From Pseudomonas sp. BP8 (GTDB lineage Bacteria; Pseudomonadota; Gammaproteobacteria; Pseudomonadales; Pseudomonadaceae), in assembly GCF_017875955.1 (NCBI RefSeq), contig NZ_JAGINK010000001.1:2758501-2822500 (forward strand): 64,000 nucleotides of DNA, in the 5' to 3' direction. Both the position numbers and the translations under genes were made by a program. Positions within the stretch are counted from its first letter, which is position 1. The number at the start of each line of letters is the position of its first letter. Below are positions 28,395-36,695 of the stretch, one piece after another. Below the pieces are notes generated by a model. It saw only the letters and a program-made list of their open reading frames with translations, was not told the origin of the DNA and did not search any database.

Positions 28395-29234
28395 ATGCGC
28401 CGCATTGACCTGCACTGCTACCCCAACACCCAACGCTGGATCGATTGCCAAGGCCCTTACGTAGATGCCCTGGCCAAGTACTGGCATCGCGACTGGAAAG
28501 CCAAGACCGAAGAAGAGGTGGTGCGCGAGTTCCAGAGCGCTGGCATCGAAGCGGTACTGGTTGCACTCGACCTGCGCGCGACGATCAACACGGTGCCCTG
28601 CGACAACGATTATGTCGCCGCGATGCGCGACCGCCATGACTGCATCATCCAGGCCTGGGGCGCGGTCGAGCCGGCCATGGGCCAGGTGGCAATCGATGAA
28701 GCCAAGCACGCGATTCGCGACCTGGACATGCTCGGTTTTCACTTCCACCCGATCATGCAGCACTTCAGTGTCGACGATCAGCGTTACTACCCACTGTGGG
28801 AAGAGATCAACGCGCTGAAAGTGCCGGTGATGATCGATGTCGGCATGACCGGTATGGGCGCGGGCATGCCCGGCGGTATGGGCGCCAAGACCCGGCACGC
28901 GCACCCGTCCTCCATCGACAACCTGGCGGCGGACTTTCCCGACCTGACCATCATCATGGCCCACCCCGGTTACCCGTGGATCGACGAGACCACGGTGTGC
29001 GCCTTGCACAAAGGCAACGTGTTCTGGGAGATGTCTGGCTGGGCGCCGAAGTACCTGCCTGAGGCGCTCAAGCGCGATATTCGTGGACGCCTCAAGCATA
29101 AAGTGATGTTCGGCAGCGACTACCCGAGCATTCCCCATGAGCGGTTGTTCAAGGAGTGGAACGAGCTGGGCTACTCCGAAGAAGTGCTCGAGCTGTTCTT
29201 CCATAAAAACGCCGAACGCGTGCTGGGGCTCTGA
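28395..29234 (+). CDS. Amidohydrolase_2 (ACMSD-like) family metal-dependent hydrolase or decarboxylase
   Basis: The 279-residue TIM-barrel protein has the expected metal positions FHFHP near residue 116, MAHPGYPWI near residue 191 and FGSDYPS near residue 240. The amino-terminal strand reads DLHCYP, so the second His of the usual HxH pair is replaced. This is seen in part of the family but it leaves the metal site uncertain. Family members decarboxylate or hydrolyse aromatic acids and ring-cleavage products. It is the first gene of a TetR-controlled operon, and the next gene starts one base after its stop. A role in processing an aromatic acid or an acyl-CoA product is inferred only. Confidence 0.75.
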   Translation: MRRIDLHCYPNTQRWIDCQGPYVDALAKYWHRDWKAKTEEEVVREFQSAGIEAVLVALDLRATINTVPCDNDYVAAMRDRHDCIIQAWGAVEPAMGQVAIDEAKHAIRDLDMLGFHFHPIMQHFSVDDQRYYPLWEEINALKVPVMIDVGMTGMGAGMPGGMGAKTRHAHPSSIDNLAADFPDLTIIMAHPGYPWIDETTVCALHKGNVFWEMSGWAPKYLPEALKRDIRGRLKHKVMFGSDYPSIPHERLFKEWNELGYSEEVLELFFHKNAERVLGL

Positions 29235-29235
29235 T

Positions 29236-30039
29236 ATGGGCGGTGAGCTGCAGCATGTGCTGACCGAGCGGCGCGGGCATGTGCTCTACATTCGCATCAA
29301 CCGCCCTGAGGTGCGCAACGCCCTGGACCCACTGGCCTATCACCAGTTGAGCCTGGCCTGCGACGAGCTTGAGCGCGACCCCGAGTTATGGCTTGGGGTG
29401 CTCACCGGTGACGGCGAGCAGGCGTTCAGTGCCGGTCGCGACCTCAAGCAGCTGGCGGCAATGGCCACTGCCTCCCAGGCGCAACTGGACGGCGAGGCCG
29501 CGTTGTGGCAGCGCACCACGCGCCTGACCGACCGTTTCAGCTTTGCCAAACCGTTGATCGCCCGGCTCAACGGCTCTGCCCACGGCGGTGGGCTGGAGCT
29601 GGCCCTGGCGTGCGACATCATCGTCGCCGCCGAGCACGCCCAGCTGAGTTTGCCGGAGCCGCGGCGAGGCCTTATCGCCACGGCGGGTGGGGTCCATCGT
29701 CTGCCGCGGCAGATCGGCTTGAAGGCCGCGATGGGCTATCTGTTGACGGGGCGCGCGATGACCGCGCAACGCGGCTATGAACTGGGCCTGATCAATGAGG
29801 TGGTGCCCGCGCACCTGCTCGATGAGGCGGTGGAGCAATGGGTGGCAGATATCCTCGCCTGCGCGCCGCTTGCAGTTCGTGCCACCAAGGCCTGCGCCAT
29901 GCAAGGCCTTGATCTGCCACTGGCCGAGGCGGTCAGCCAGCGTTACGAGGCTGAGGAACGGCGCAAGTGCAGCGCCGACAGCCTCGAAGGGCCACGCGCC
30001 TTTGCTGAAAAACGACGGCCACACTGGCGAGGATGCTGA
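29236..30039 (+). CDS. Enoyl-CoA hydratase/isomerase family protein (first copy)
   Basis: The 267-residue crotonase-fold protein has the oxyanion-hole segments AFSAGRDLKQ near residue 63 and LNGSAHGGGLELAL near residue 112, plus EPRRGLIATAGG near residue 141. The Glu/Pro arrangement suggests hydratase or hydrolase chemistry. It starts two bases after the amidohydrolase stop and is co-transcribed with it. It probably hydrates or cleaves the CoA ester formed by the ligase encoded at 32977. A second, distinct crotonase gene at 34628 suggests two successive reactions. Confidence 0.82.
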   Translation: MGGELQHVLTERRGHVLYIRINRPEVRNALDPLAYHQLSLACDELERDPELWLGVLTGDGEQAFSAGRDLKQLAAMATASQAQLDGEAALWQRTTRLTDRFSFAKPLIARLNGSAHGGGLELALACDIIVAAEHAQLSLPEPRRGLIATAGGVHRLPRQIGLKAAMGYLLTGRAMTAQRGYELGLINEVVPAHLLDEAVEQWVADILACAPLAVRATKACAMQGLDLPLAEAVSQRYEAEERRKCSADSLEGPRAFAEKRRPHWRGC

Positions 30040-30122
30040 ACCCTGCACCGGCTTTCACCCGATACGGTACCCTCTCATGGCGGTACCGCTACCTGAATAA
30101 AAATAATCACAGGTAACAGGCA

Positions 30123-31427
30123 ATGAATACGTCGCGCATGTTTTATGGCTGGTGGGTCGTGATCGCATCGATCATGGGAATGATCGTCAGCCAAGGCCCG
30201 GTCCTGGTATTTACCTTCGGCATCTTCATGAAACCTTTGAGCGCCGAGTTCGGCTGGAGCCGCTCTCAGGTGTCGCTGGGGCTGACCGTGGCAATCCTCA
30301 GTGCGGCCTTGTGCACGCCCTGGATCGGTCGGCTGATCGACCGTAAAGGCGCCCGTCAGGTGGCGATTCCGGCACTGCTGCTGTTCGGTGTCGGGGTCAT
30401 GGGTTTGGGCTTGCTGCCGGCCAACCTGATGCTGTTCTACCTGGCGTTTTGCCTCATCGGCCTGTTGTCGACCGGTGGTACACCCACGGCGTATGCCATG
30501 GCCGTCAGTTGCTGGTTCGTGCGTCGGCGTGGCCTGGCGTTGGGCCTGAGCATGGCCGGTATCGGCGTCGGTGCAGCGTTGATGCCGATGCTTGCCCAGC
30601 ATGCCGTGGCTGCGCTGGGCTGGCGCCCGGCATACGTGGTGATGGGCCTGGTGATCGTGCTGGGCGCGGCGGGCGTAGCATGGCGGTTGAAGAACAAACC
30701 GGCTGACCTTGGCCTGTTCCCTGACAACCAGCCGACTGCCGACGGTTTGCCGCACGCGCCGGACAAGGTCGGCCTGAGCGTCGGCGAGGCGGTGCATAGC
30801 CGTTCGTTCTGGTTGATCGGCAGTGCGTTCTTCCTGGCAGCACTGGCCATCAATGGCTGCTCGGTGCACTTCGTACCGTTGCTCACCGACCGCGGCGTGC
30901 CCGCCGCCGAAGCTGCCAGCATTGCCTCGATCATCGGTATTGCGCTGATTGCCGGCCGCGTCGGGGCGGGCTACCTGCTCGACTACCTGTTCGCGCCGTT
31001 GGTCACGGTGTTTTTCTTCATTGGCCCGGTGATCGGCATTCTCTTGCTCTACAGCGGCGCCACTGGCGCGACGGCGATGTTCTGCGCCGCGCTGATTGGC
31101 CTGGGCGTCGGTGCCGAGGTCGACCTGATCGCCTACCTGATCGCGCGCTACTTCGGCCTGCGGGCGTTTGGCGAGATCTACGGCTACCTGTTCTGTCTGT
31201 TCTGCCTGGGTACCGCGTTCGGGCCACTGCTGATGGGCATTGGCCAGACCCTGCAGGGCAGTTACGACAGCGTGCTGCTGTTGTTTGCCGGCTGCATGGT
31301 AGTGGCCTGCGTGCTGATGCTGTGTGTGGGCCGCTACCCAAACCTGCAAGCGCAGGCTGAAGCGCCTGCGGTCAACCCGCCTGCAGGCCATGCATTATCA
31401 GGTTCAGGCGCTTCATCAGCTCATTGA
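30123..31427 (+). CDS. Major facilitator superfamily transporter, probable organic-acid importer
   Basis: The 434-residue membrane protein has twelve predicted helices and the MFS loop 2-3 motif (GRLIDRKGARQV near residue 68). It resembles the oxalate/formate-antiporter-like monocarboxylate group. It follows the first enoyl-CoA hydratase by 84 bp and is likely the uptake carrier of this cluster. Its 3' end overlaps the convergent TetR gene by 56 bp, so each transcript is antisense to the other's end. Confidence 0.82.
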   Translation: MNTSRMFYGWWVVIASIMGMIVSQGPVLVFTFGIFMKPLSAEFGWSRSQVSLGLTVAILSAALCTPWIGRLIDRKGARQVAIPALLLFGVGVMGLGLLPANLMLFYLAFCLIGLLSTGGTPTAYAMAVSCWFVRRRGLALGLSMAGIGVGAALMPMLAQHAVAALGWRPAYVVMGLVIVLGAAGVAWRLKNKPADLGLFPDNQPTADGLPHAPDKVGLSVGEAVHSRSFWLIGSAFFLAALAINGCSVHFVPLLTDRGVPAAEAASIASIIGIALIAGRVGAGYLLDYLFAPLVTVFFFIGPVIGILLLYSGATGATAMFCAALIGLGVGAEVDLIAYLIARYFGLRAFGEIYGYLFCLFCLGTAFGPLLMGIGQTLQGSYDSVLLLFAGCMVVACVLMLCVGRYPNLQAQAEAPAVNPPAGHALSGSGASSAH

Positions 31428-32001
31428 GGCCGTCATCCGGCGTCTGTGAGTCGCTCGCCAGCCACATGCGAATCTCCGCTGCCAGCAGGTAGAACATGGT
31501 CTTGGCAATCATGCCGTCGTCCTCCTGGCAGCGCACCTCGCCCTGCGCTCGCGCATGGCCGAGGAGGGTGGCGATAGAGTCGATGGTGCGCGCGCGGGTC
31601 GCCTGAAAGCGCTCGCTCTGCATCCCCGTTGTATAGAAGGTGATCTCCCGCGTCAGGTCGCGCGCGATCACCTTGTCCTGCCCATAGAACACGAAGAAGT
31701 GCTGCAGCGCGTTGCGCAGGTTGTCCAGCAACGGCGCCTCGGCGCGGCACCCGGCAAACGCGCGGGTGGTGAGGTCGTCGAGGTCATCGTTGAACACCAG
31801 AAACAACAGGTCGCGCTTGTCGGTGGCATAGAGGAACAGTGTCGACAGCCCGACATCCGCTTCCTGGGCGATCTGCCGCGTGGTGGTCGGCTCGAAGCCG
31901 TTTTCGGTGAAGAGTTTTTTCGACGCGGCACGGATCCGCAAAAATTTGTCGAGCTTGTTACGTTCACGCAAACCCAGCGGCGCAGCCGGTTTTTCGTTCA
32001 T
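31372..32001 (-). CDS. TetR family transcriptional regulator of the catabolic cluster
   Basis: The 209-residue repressor has an amino-terminal helix-turn-helix (TTTRQIAQEADVGLSTLFLY, about residues 39-58) and a variable ligand-binding domain. It is divergent from the SDR-ligase operon and convergent with the MFS gene. The two palindromes ATGAACRTGTTCT at 28351-28363 and 32097-32109 lie at both operon promoters it borders and are its probable operators. The inducer is likely the aromatic acid or its CoA ester. The regulator gene start is 95 bp from the second operator, allowing autoregulation. Confidence 0.85.
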   Translation of the reverse strand: MNEKPAAPLGLRERNKLDKFLRIRAASKKLFTENGFEPTTTRQIAQEADVGLSTLFLYATDKRDLLFLVFNDDLDDLTTRAFAGCRAEAPLLDNLRNALQHFFVFYGQDKVIARDLTREITFYTTGMQSERFQATRARTIDSIATLLGHARAQGEVRCQEDDGMIAKTMFYLLAAEIRMWLASDSQTPDDGLNELMKRLNLIMHGLQAG

Positions 32002-32068
32002 GTCAGACCTTTGATTTTTCTGGTTTTGTCGGGGGGTTCAAAAGCCATCTTAGGGGATGCCTCAGGTG

Positions 32069-32109
32069 TTGACAAACATTATGATCACGTCTAAAAATGA
32101 ACGTGTTCT
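32069..32109 (+). promoter_or_regulatory. Promoter and TetR-type operator for the SDR-ligase-thiolase operon
   Basis: TTGACA at 32069-32074, a 17-bp spacer and TAAAAA at 32092-32097 precede the palindrome GAACGTGTTC (32099-32108, within ATGAACGTGTTCT). Geometry and operator match the promoter at 28323-28363, so both operons are under one repressor. Confidence 0.78.
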
Positions 32110-32134
32110 TTTAAAAACAACAACGAGGTAGAAC

Positions 32135-32899
32135 ATGTCCACCACTCAGAAAGTCGCACTGGTCACCGGCTCCGCCTCGGGCATAGGCGCTACGGTTGCC
32201 ATCGCGCTGGCCACCGCCGGTTACGACGTGATCGTCAACTACAGCCGCAGCGAAGCTTCGGCCAAGGCCACTGTCGAAGCCTGCGAAGCGGCCGGTGCGC
32301 GCACCATGCTGCTGCAGTGCGACGTGTCGGACGAAGCCAGCGTCAAGGCCATGGTTGCGGCCATCAGCGAGCGTTACAGCCACCTCGATGTGGTGTGCAG
32401 CAACGCCGGCGTGTCGATTGATACGCCACCGAAGAAGTTCGACCTGATCGATGTGGAAGATTGGGACCGGGTGTTCGCCGTGAACGTGCGCGGCCTGTTC
32501 CTCATCGCCAAGCACACCAAGCCCTTGCTGTTCGAAGCGCAGCGCCCGTGCATGGTCAACACCGCGTCGATCGTGGGCATGCGCCCAGGTGCGCAGCCGC
32601 TGCCGTATTCCGCGTCCAAGGCGGCGGTCATCAGCATGACCCAGACCTTGGCCAATGCCCTCGGCCCCAAGGTCCGCGTCAACGCCATCGCGCCAGGCTG
32701 GATGGAAGGCGAGTGGATGGAATGGATGCTCGGCGACAACTACGACAAGCTGATGACCCGCCGCGCCCGGGCCACCCCGCTGCAGCGCTGCGTGACCATG
32801 CCGGACGTGGCCGAAGTGGTGCTCACCCTGATCGAGCACATGCACTTCGTCACCGGCGAAACCATTGTCATCGATGGCGGCTTCGCCAAGACCACCTGA
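32135..32899 (+). CDS. Short-chain dehydrogenase, probable 3-hydroxyacyl-CoA dehydrogenase of the cluster
   Basis: The 254-residue classical SDR has TGSASGIGATVA (residues 9-20), NAG near residue 88 (SNAGVSID) and the catalytic YSASKAA near residue 161. The family is broad. Between a ligase, two enoyl-CoA hydratases and a thiolase it best fits the 3-hydroxyacyl-CoA oxidation step of a beta-oxidation-like route. It is the first gene of the second TetR-controlled operon. A GC-rich hairpin follows it at 32910-32932. Confidence 0.82.
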   Translation: MSTTQKVALVTGSASGIGATVAIALATAGYDVIVNYSRSEASAKATVEACEAAGARTMLLQCDVSDEASVKAMVAAISERYSHLDVVCSNAGVSIDTPPKKFDLIDVEDWDRVFAVNVRGLFLIAKHTKPLLFEAQRPCMVNTASIVGMRPGAQPLPYSASKAAVISMTQTLANALGPKVRVNAIAPGWMEGEWMEWMLGDNYDKLMTRRARATPLQRCVTMPDVAEVVLTLIEHMHFVTGETIVIDGGFAKTT

Positions 32900-32909
32900 C
32901 CTGTCTTTC

Positions 32910-32932
32910 GGGCCGACGCCGCGCGTCGGCCC
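32910..32932 (+). terminator. Intercistronic hairpin after the SDR gene
   Basis: GGGCCGACGC-CGC-GCGTCGGCCC is a perfect 10-bp GC-rich stem just after the SDR stop, without a T-run. It may attenuate or protect the transcript inside the operon, because the ligase gene that follows has its own ribosome site (GAGGG) but no visible promoter. Confidence 0.5.
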
Positions 32933-32976
32933 TGCATGATCCTTCCAACAATAACGACAACATCGAGGGTTTCTCC

Positions 32977-34626
32977 ATGATGGGATTCGTGCCGTTTCCA
33001 GAAAAGTTCGCTGCACACTATCGTGCCCAGGGTTACTGGCAAGACCAGACCCTGGCCAACACTTTTTCCGCCGTCTGCCGCCAGTACGCCGAGCGCATTG
33101 CCGTGTGTGATGCGCAGCGTGAAGTCAGCTATGCCGAGCTCGATCAGATCGCCACGCGGCTGGGCCTGAACCTGCTCGACGCCGGCCTGGTGCCCGGCGA
33201 CATCGTCGTGCTGCAACTGGGTAACGTACTGGAGTTCGTGTTCGTCTACCTGGCCCTGCAGAAGATCGGCGTGCGCCCAATCCTGGCGCTGCACACCCAT
33301 CGCTACCGCGAACTGCGCCAGTTCGTCGAGCTCTCGGGCGCCACCGCAACGATTACCGCCGACCGCTCCAAGGACTGCGACTTCATCGACATCATCAATC
33401 GCGTCCAGGCCGATACCGGCACTATTCGCAGCAAGTTCGTGCTCGGCGCCGTGGCGCAAGGTTTCGTCTCGCTGGGTGATCTGCTGCAGCGCGCGTCCAG
33501 CCGAAACCCCGCCGAGATCGAGGCGATCCAGGCAGCCATCGACCCCTGCAGCCCAGCGCTGTTCCTGTTGTCGGGCGGTACCACCGGCATCCCCAAAATG
33601 ATCCCGCGCTCGCACAACGACTACGCCTGCAATTCGCGCCTGGCCTCGCGCTACACCGGCATCGATGAACATTCGGTGCTGCTCGATGTGCTGCCGATCG
33701 CCCACAACCTGCCGCTGGCCTGTCCGGGCTTGCAAGGTTTCATGCTCTGCGGCGCCAAAGTGGTGTTGCATTCAAGCGCCCGCGCCGAAGACGTCTTCGC
33801 CCTGATCGAGCGCTTCAAGGTCACCCATATCCACGTGGTGCCGGCGCTGTTGATCATGTGGATGAACGACCCGCAGGTACACGCCTTCAACCTGGACAGC
33901 GTGCGCGTGATCCAGTCTGGCGGTCAGCGCCTGCAACCGGAAACCCGCGCGCTGACCGAGCAGGTGCTACGCAACTGCACCGTGCAGGAAAACTTCGGCA
34001 TGGCCGAGGGCCTGTTGATGTTCGTGCGCCTCGACGACCCGCTGGATGTGCGCCGCGAATCGGTCGGGCGACCGGTGTGCGCAGACGACGAGATCCTCCT
34101 GCTCGGTGAGGACGACCAACCTGTGCCGCTGGGCATGCCCGGTGAGCTGTGCTGTCGCGGCCCGTACACCTTGCGCGGCTACTTCAATGCGCCTGAGCAC
34201 AACGCCCGCGCCTTCACCCCTGACGGCTTCTATCGCTCCGGCGACATGATGCGCGAGCTGCCTTCAGGCAACTATGTGGTCGAAGGGCGCAAGAAAGACC
34301 TGATCAACCGCGGTGGCGAAAAGATCTCGGCCGAAGAAATCGAAAACCTGGTGTTGGCCCATCCTGCCGTCACCAACGTGGCCTGCGTGGCCATGCCCGA
34401 TCCGGTATTGGGCGAGAAGATGTGTGCCTTCGTCATCCTCAAACCAGCGGCGCACCTGAGCCTGGAAGAACTGGTCGGCTACCTGCAGACCCAGGAAATC
34501 GCCCGCTTCAAGCTGCCCGAACGCCTCGAACTGGTGGACAGCTTCCCGTTGTCGACCTTCGGCAAAGTGTCCAAGAAAGACCTGGTGGAACGGGTCAGTG
34601 CAAAGCTCAAGGAAGAGGCCGCCTGA
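32977..34626 (+). CDS. Aryl acid-AMP/CoA ligase, EntE/DhbE-like ANL superfamily
   Basis: The 549-residue adenylate-forming enzyme opens with a VPFPEKFAAHYRAQGYWQD segment typical of 2,3-dihydroxybenzoate-AMP ligases. It carries the P-loop LLSGGTTGIPKMIPRSHNDY near residue 196, ENFGMAEG near residue 338, YRSGDMM near residue 418 and the A10 Lys region (PLSTFGKVSKKDL near residue 528). No aryl-carrier protein, condensation domain or siderophore gene is nearby. Crotonases and a thiolase surround it, so CoA thioester formation for catabolism is more likely than siderophore assembly. The start at 32977 follows GAGGG by 7 bases. Confidence 0.85.
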   Translation: MMGFVPFPEKFAAHYRAQGYWQDQTLANTFSAVCRQYAERIAVCDAQREVSYAELDQIATRLGLNLLDAGLVPGDIVVLQLGNVLEFVFVYLALQKIGVRPILALHTHRYRELRQFVELSGATATITADRSKDCDFIDIINRVQADTGTIRSKFVLGAVAQGFVSLGDLLQRASSRNPAEIEAIQAAIDPCSPALFLLSGGTTGIPKMIPRSHNDYACNSRLASRYTGIDEHSVLLDVLPIAHNLPLACPGLQGFMLCGAKVVLHSSARAEDVFALIERFKVTHIHVVPALLIMWMNDPQVHAFNLDSVRVIQSGGQRLQPETRALTEQVLRNCTVQENFGMAEGLLMFVRLDDPLDVRRESVGRPVCADDEILLLGEDDQPVPLGMPGELCCRGPYTLRGYFNAPEHNARAFTPDGFYRSGDMMRELPSGNYVVEGRKKDLINRGGEKISAEEIENLVLAHPAVTNVACVAMPDPVLGEKMCAFVILKPAAHLSLEELVGYLQTQEIARFKLPERLELVDSFPLSTFGKVSKKDLVERVSAKLKEEAA

Positions 34627-34627
34627 A

Positions 34628-35398
34628 ATGAGCGACTTTATCCACTACAGCTTTGCAGATGGCATCGTCACCTTGACCCTGTCCGCACCCGAGCAGCACA
34701 ACGCCCTCAGTCATCAGGCGCAGTTCGATGCCTTTGCCGAGGTCTGTGGGCGCATCAACCGCGACCCCAGTGTGTCGGTGGTGATTCTCACCGGCGCCGG
34801 CAAGTCGTTCTGTGCCGGCGGTAACGTCAAGGACATGAAGGCGCGCGCCGGGCTGTTCGCCGGTAGCCCCTACGAGCTGCGTGACAGTTATCGGCACGGC
34901 ATCCAGCAGATTCCGCTGGCGGTGTACCACCTGGAGGTACCGACCATTGCCGCGGTCAACGGCGCCGCAATTGGCGCAGGCTGCGACCTGGCGCTGATGT
35001 GCGACATCCGCATCGCCTCAGAGCACGCGCGTTTCGCCGAAAGCTTCGTGCGCCTGGGCATCGTGCCCGGCGATGGCGGCGCCTGGTTACTGCCACGCGC
35101 GCTGAACAACCTGTCACGGGCCTACGAACTGTCGTTCACCGGCGAGACGGTATCCGCCCAGCAGGCGCTTGAATACGGCCTGGTGTCACGGGTGGTCGAG
35201 TCGCACGCGCTGTTGCCGACTGCGCAAGAGCTTGCCCGGCGCATTGCTGCCAACCCCGGACATGCATTGCGCTTGACCAAGAAGCTGCTACGCGAAGGGC
35301 AGCACACGCGTCTGGAACCGCTGCTCGAACTGTCGGCCGCCTACCAGGCACTGGCCCATCACACCGAAGCCCACCAGGCCATCGTCCAGGCGCTTTGA
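34628..35398 (+). CDS. Enoyl-CoA hydratase/isomerase family protein (second copy)
   Basis: The 256-residue crotonase has LTGAGKSFCAGGNVKDM near residue 56 and VNGAAIGAGCDLALMCD near residue 112 forming the oxyanion hole, and FVRLGIVPGDGGAWLLP near residue 140. It differs clearly from the first copy at 29236. It starts one base after the ligase stop and leads to the thiolase after 42 bp. It likely hydrates the enoyl-CoA in the beta-oxidation sequence, leaving the other copy for a different step. Confidence 0.84.
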   Translation: MSDFIHYSFADGIVTLTLSAPEQHNALSHQAQFDAFAEVCGRINRDPSVSVVILTGAGKSFCAGGNVKDMKARAGLFAGSPYELRDSYRHGIQQIPLAVYHLEVPTIAAVNGAAIGAGCDLALMCDIRIASEHARFAESFVRLGIVPGDGGAWLLPRALNNLSRAYELSFTGETVSAQQALEYGLVSRVVESHALLPTAQELARRIAANPGHALRLTKKLLREGQHTRLEPLLELSAAYQALAHHTEAHQAIVQAL

Positions 35399-35440
35399 TC
35401 TTAGCCGGACGCTGCCTGCAGCGTCTGGCCGGAGGTTTGT

Positions 35441-36634
35441 ATGCACGACGCAGTTATCGTCGCTTACGCGCGGTCCGCCATTGGCAAAGCCTATCGAGGC
35501 GCGTTCAATCACACCCCCATGCCCAGCCTGGCGGCGCCGATCATCCAGGCGCTACTCGCGCGCGCCAACGTGAACGGTGCCGAGGTCGATGAGCTGGTCA
35601 TGGGCTGCGGTCGTCCCGAGGGTACCCAGGGCAAGAACGTCGCGCGCCTCAGCGCCCTGTGTGCCGGGTTGCCAGACAGCGTCGCCGCGCAGACGGTCAG
35701 CCGTCATTGCGCGTCTGGCCTGCAGGCTATCGCAAGCGCGGCGCAGCGCATTCAGCTGGGCGAATGTGCAGTGATGCTGGCGCTGGGCGGCGAGTCCATC
35801 AGCCTGGTACAGAACGCCCAGACCAACGAGCACTACGGCCAGGACCCATGGCTGTTGCAGCACAGGCCGGATGCCTACATCAGCATGCTGGAAACCGCAG
35901 AGCGGGTGGCCCTGCGCTATGGCGTCTCGCGTGCCGACCAGGATGACTACGCCTTGATCAGCCAGCAGCGGGTGGCCCAGGCTCAGCGCGATGGCCTGTT
36001 CGCCGAAGAAATCGTACCGTTGGACGTCATTTCGCGCGCCTTGGACAAGGCCTCCTACGAGTACTACGACAAACCCCTGCGCCTCGACCGTGATGAGTGC
36101 AACCGACCCGCCACACAGGCCGCACAACTGGCGGCACTTGCTCCAGTGCTGGAAGGCGAGCAGCGCACAGTCACCGCCGGTAACGCCTCGCAGCTCAGCG
36201 ATGGCGTGGCCGGGTCTGTGCTGATGAGCGCCGATCAGGCCCGCGCCCGTGAGCTCAAGCCGCTCGGCATCTTCAAAGGGTTTGCCAGCGCCGGCTGTGC
36301 GCCGGACGAAATGGGCATCGGACCGGTCTTGGCGGTGCCTCGGTTGTTGGCGCGGCATGGCCTGGGTATCGACGATATCGACCTGTGGGAGCTGAACGAA
36401 GCGTTCGCTTCTCAAGTGCTGTATTGCCAGCGCGAGTTGGGCATCCCGTTGCAACGCCTCAACGTCAACGGCGGCGCCATCGCCCTGGGGCATCCCTACG
36501 GTATGTCCGGCGCGCGGATGGCCGGCCACGTGCTGCTCGAAGGCCGCCGGCGCGGCGCCCGGTTTGTCGTGGTGACCATGTGCGTAGGCGGCGGGCAGGG
36601 CGCCGCAGCCCTGTTTGAGGTGTGCCATGACTGA
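35441..36634 (+). CDS. Acetyl-CoA acyltransferase (thiolase)
   Basis: The 397-residue thiolase has the acylation Cys in [11 protein letters not shown] near residue 90, the His in [13 protein letters not shown] near residue 350 and the deprotonating Cys in [12 protein letters not shown] near residue 380. It would split the 3-ketoacyl-CoA into acetyl-CoA and a shortened acyl-CoA. With ligase, hydratase and SDR it completes one beta-oxidation turn, which for an arylpropenoate would release an aromatic acyl-CoA. It is the fourth gene of the operon. Confidence 0.88.
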   Translation: MHDAVIVAYARSAIGKAYRGAFNHTPMPSLAAPIIQALLARANVNGAEVDELVMGCGRPEGTQGKNVARLSALCAGLPDSVAAQTVSRHCASGLQAIASAAQRIQLGECAVMLALGGESISLVQNAQTNEHYGQDPWLLQHRPDAYISMLETAERVALRYGVSRADQDDYALISQQRVAQAQRDGLFAEEIVPLDVISRALDKASYEYYDKPLRLDRDECNRPATQAAQLAALAPVLEGEQRTVTAGNASQLSDGVAGSVLMSADQARARELKPLGIFKGFASAGCAPDEMGIGPVLAVPRLLARHGLGIDDIDLWELNEAFASQVLYCQRELGIPLQRLNVNGGAIALGHPYGMSGARMAGHVLLEGRRRGARFVVVTMCVGGGQGAAALFEVCHD

Positions 36635-36695
36635 CGGTTGACGCCCTGCATCACTCATCGCTGTGTCTCTACAACAACAAAAAGAGGGACGTTCA

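Noticed and set aside
32977..34626. EntE-like ligase as evidence for a siderophore cluster
   Set aside because: No isochorismate synthase, carrier protein, NRPS or siderophore receptor nearby. Catabolic genes surround it.
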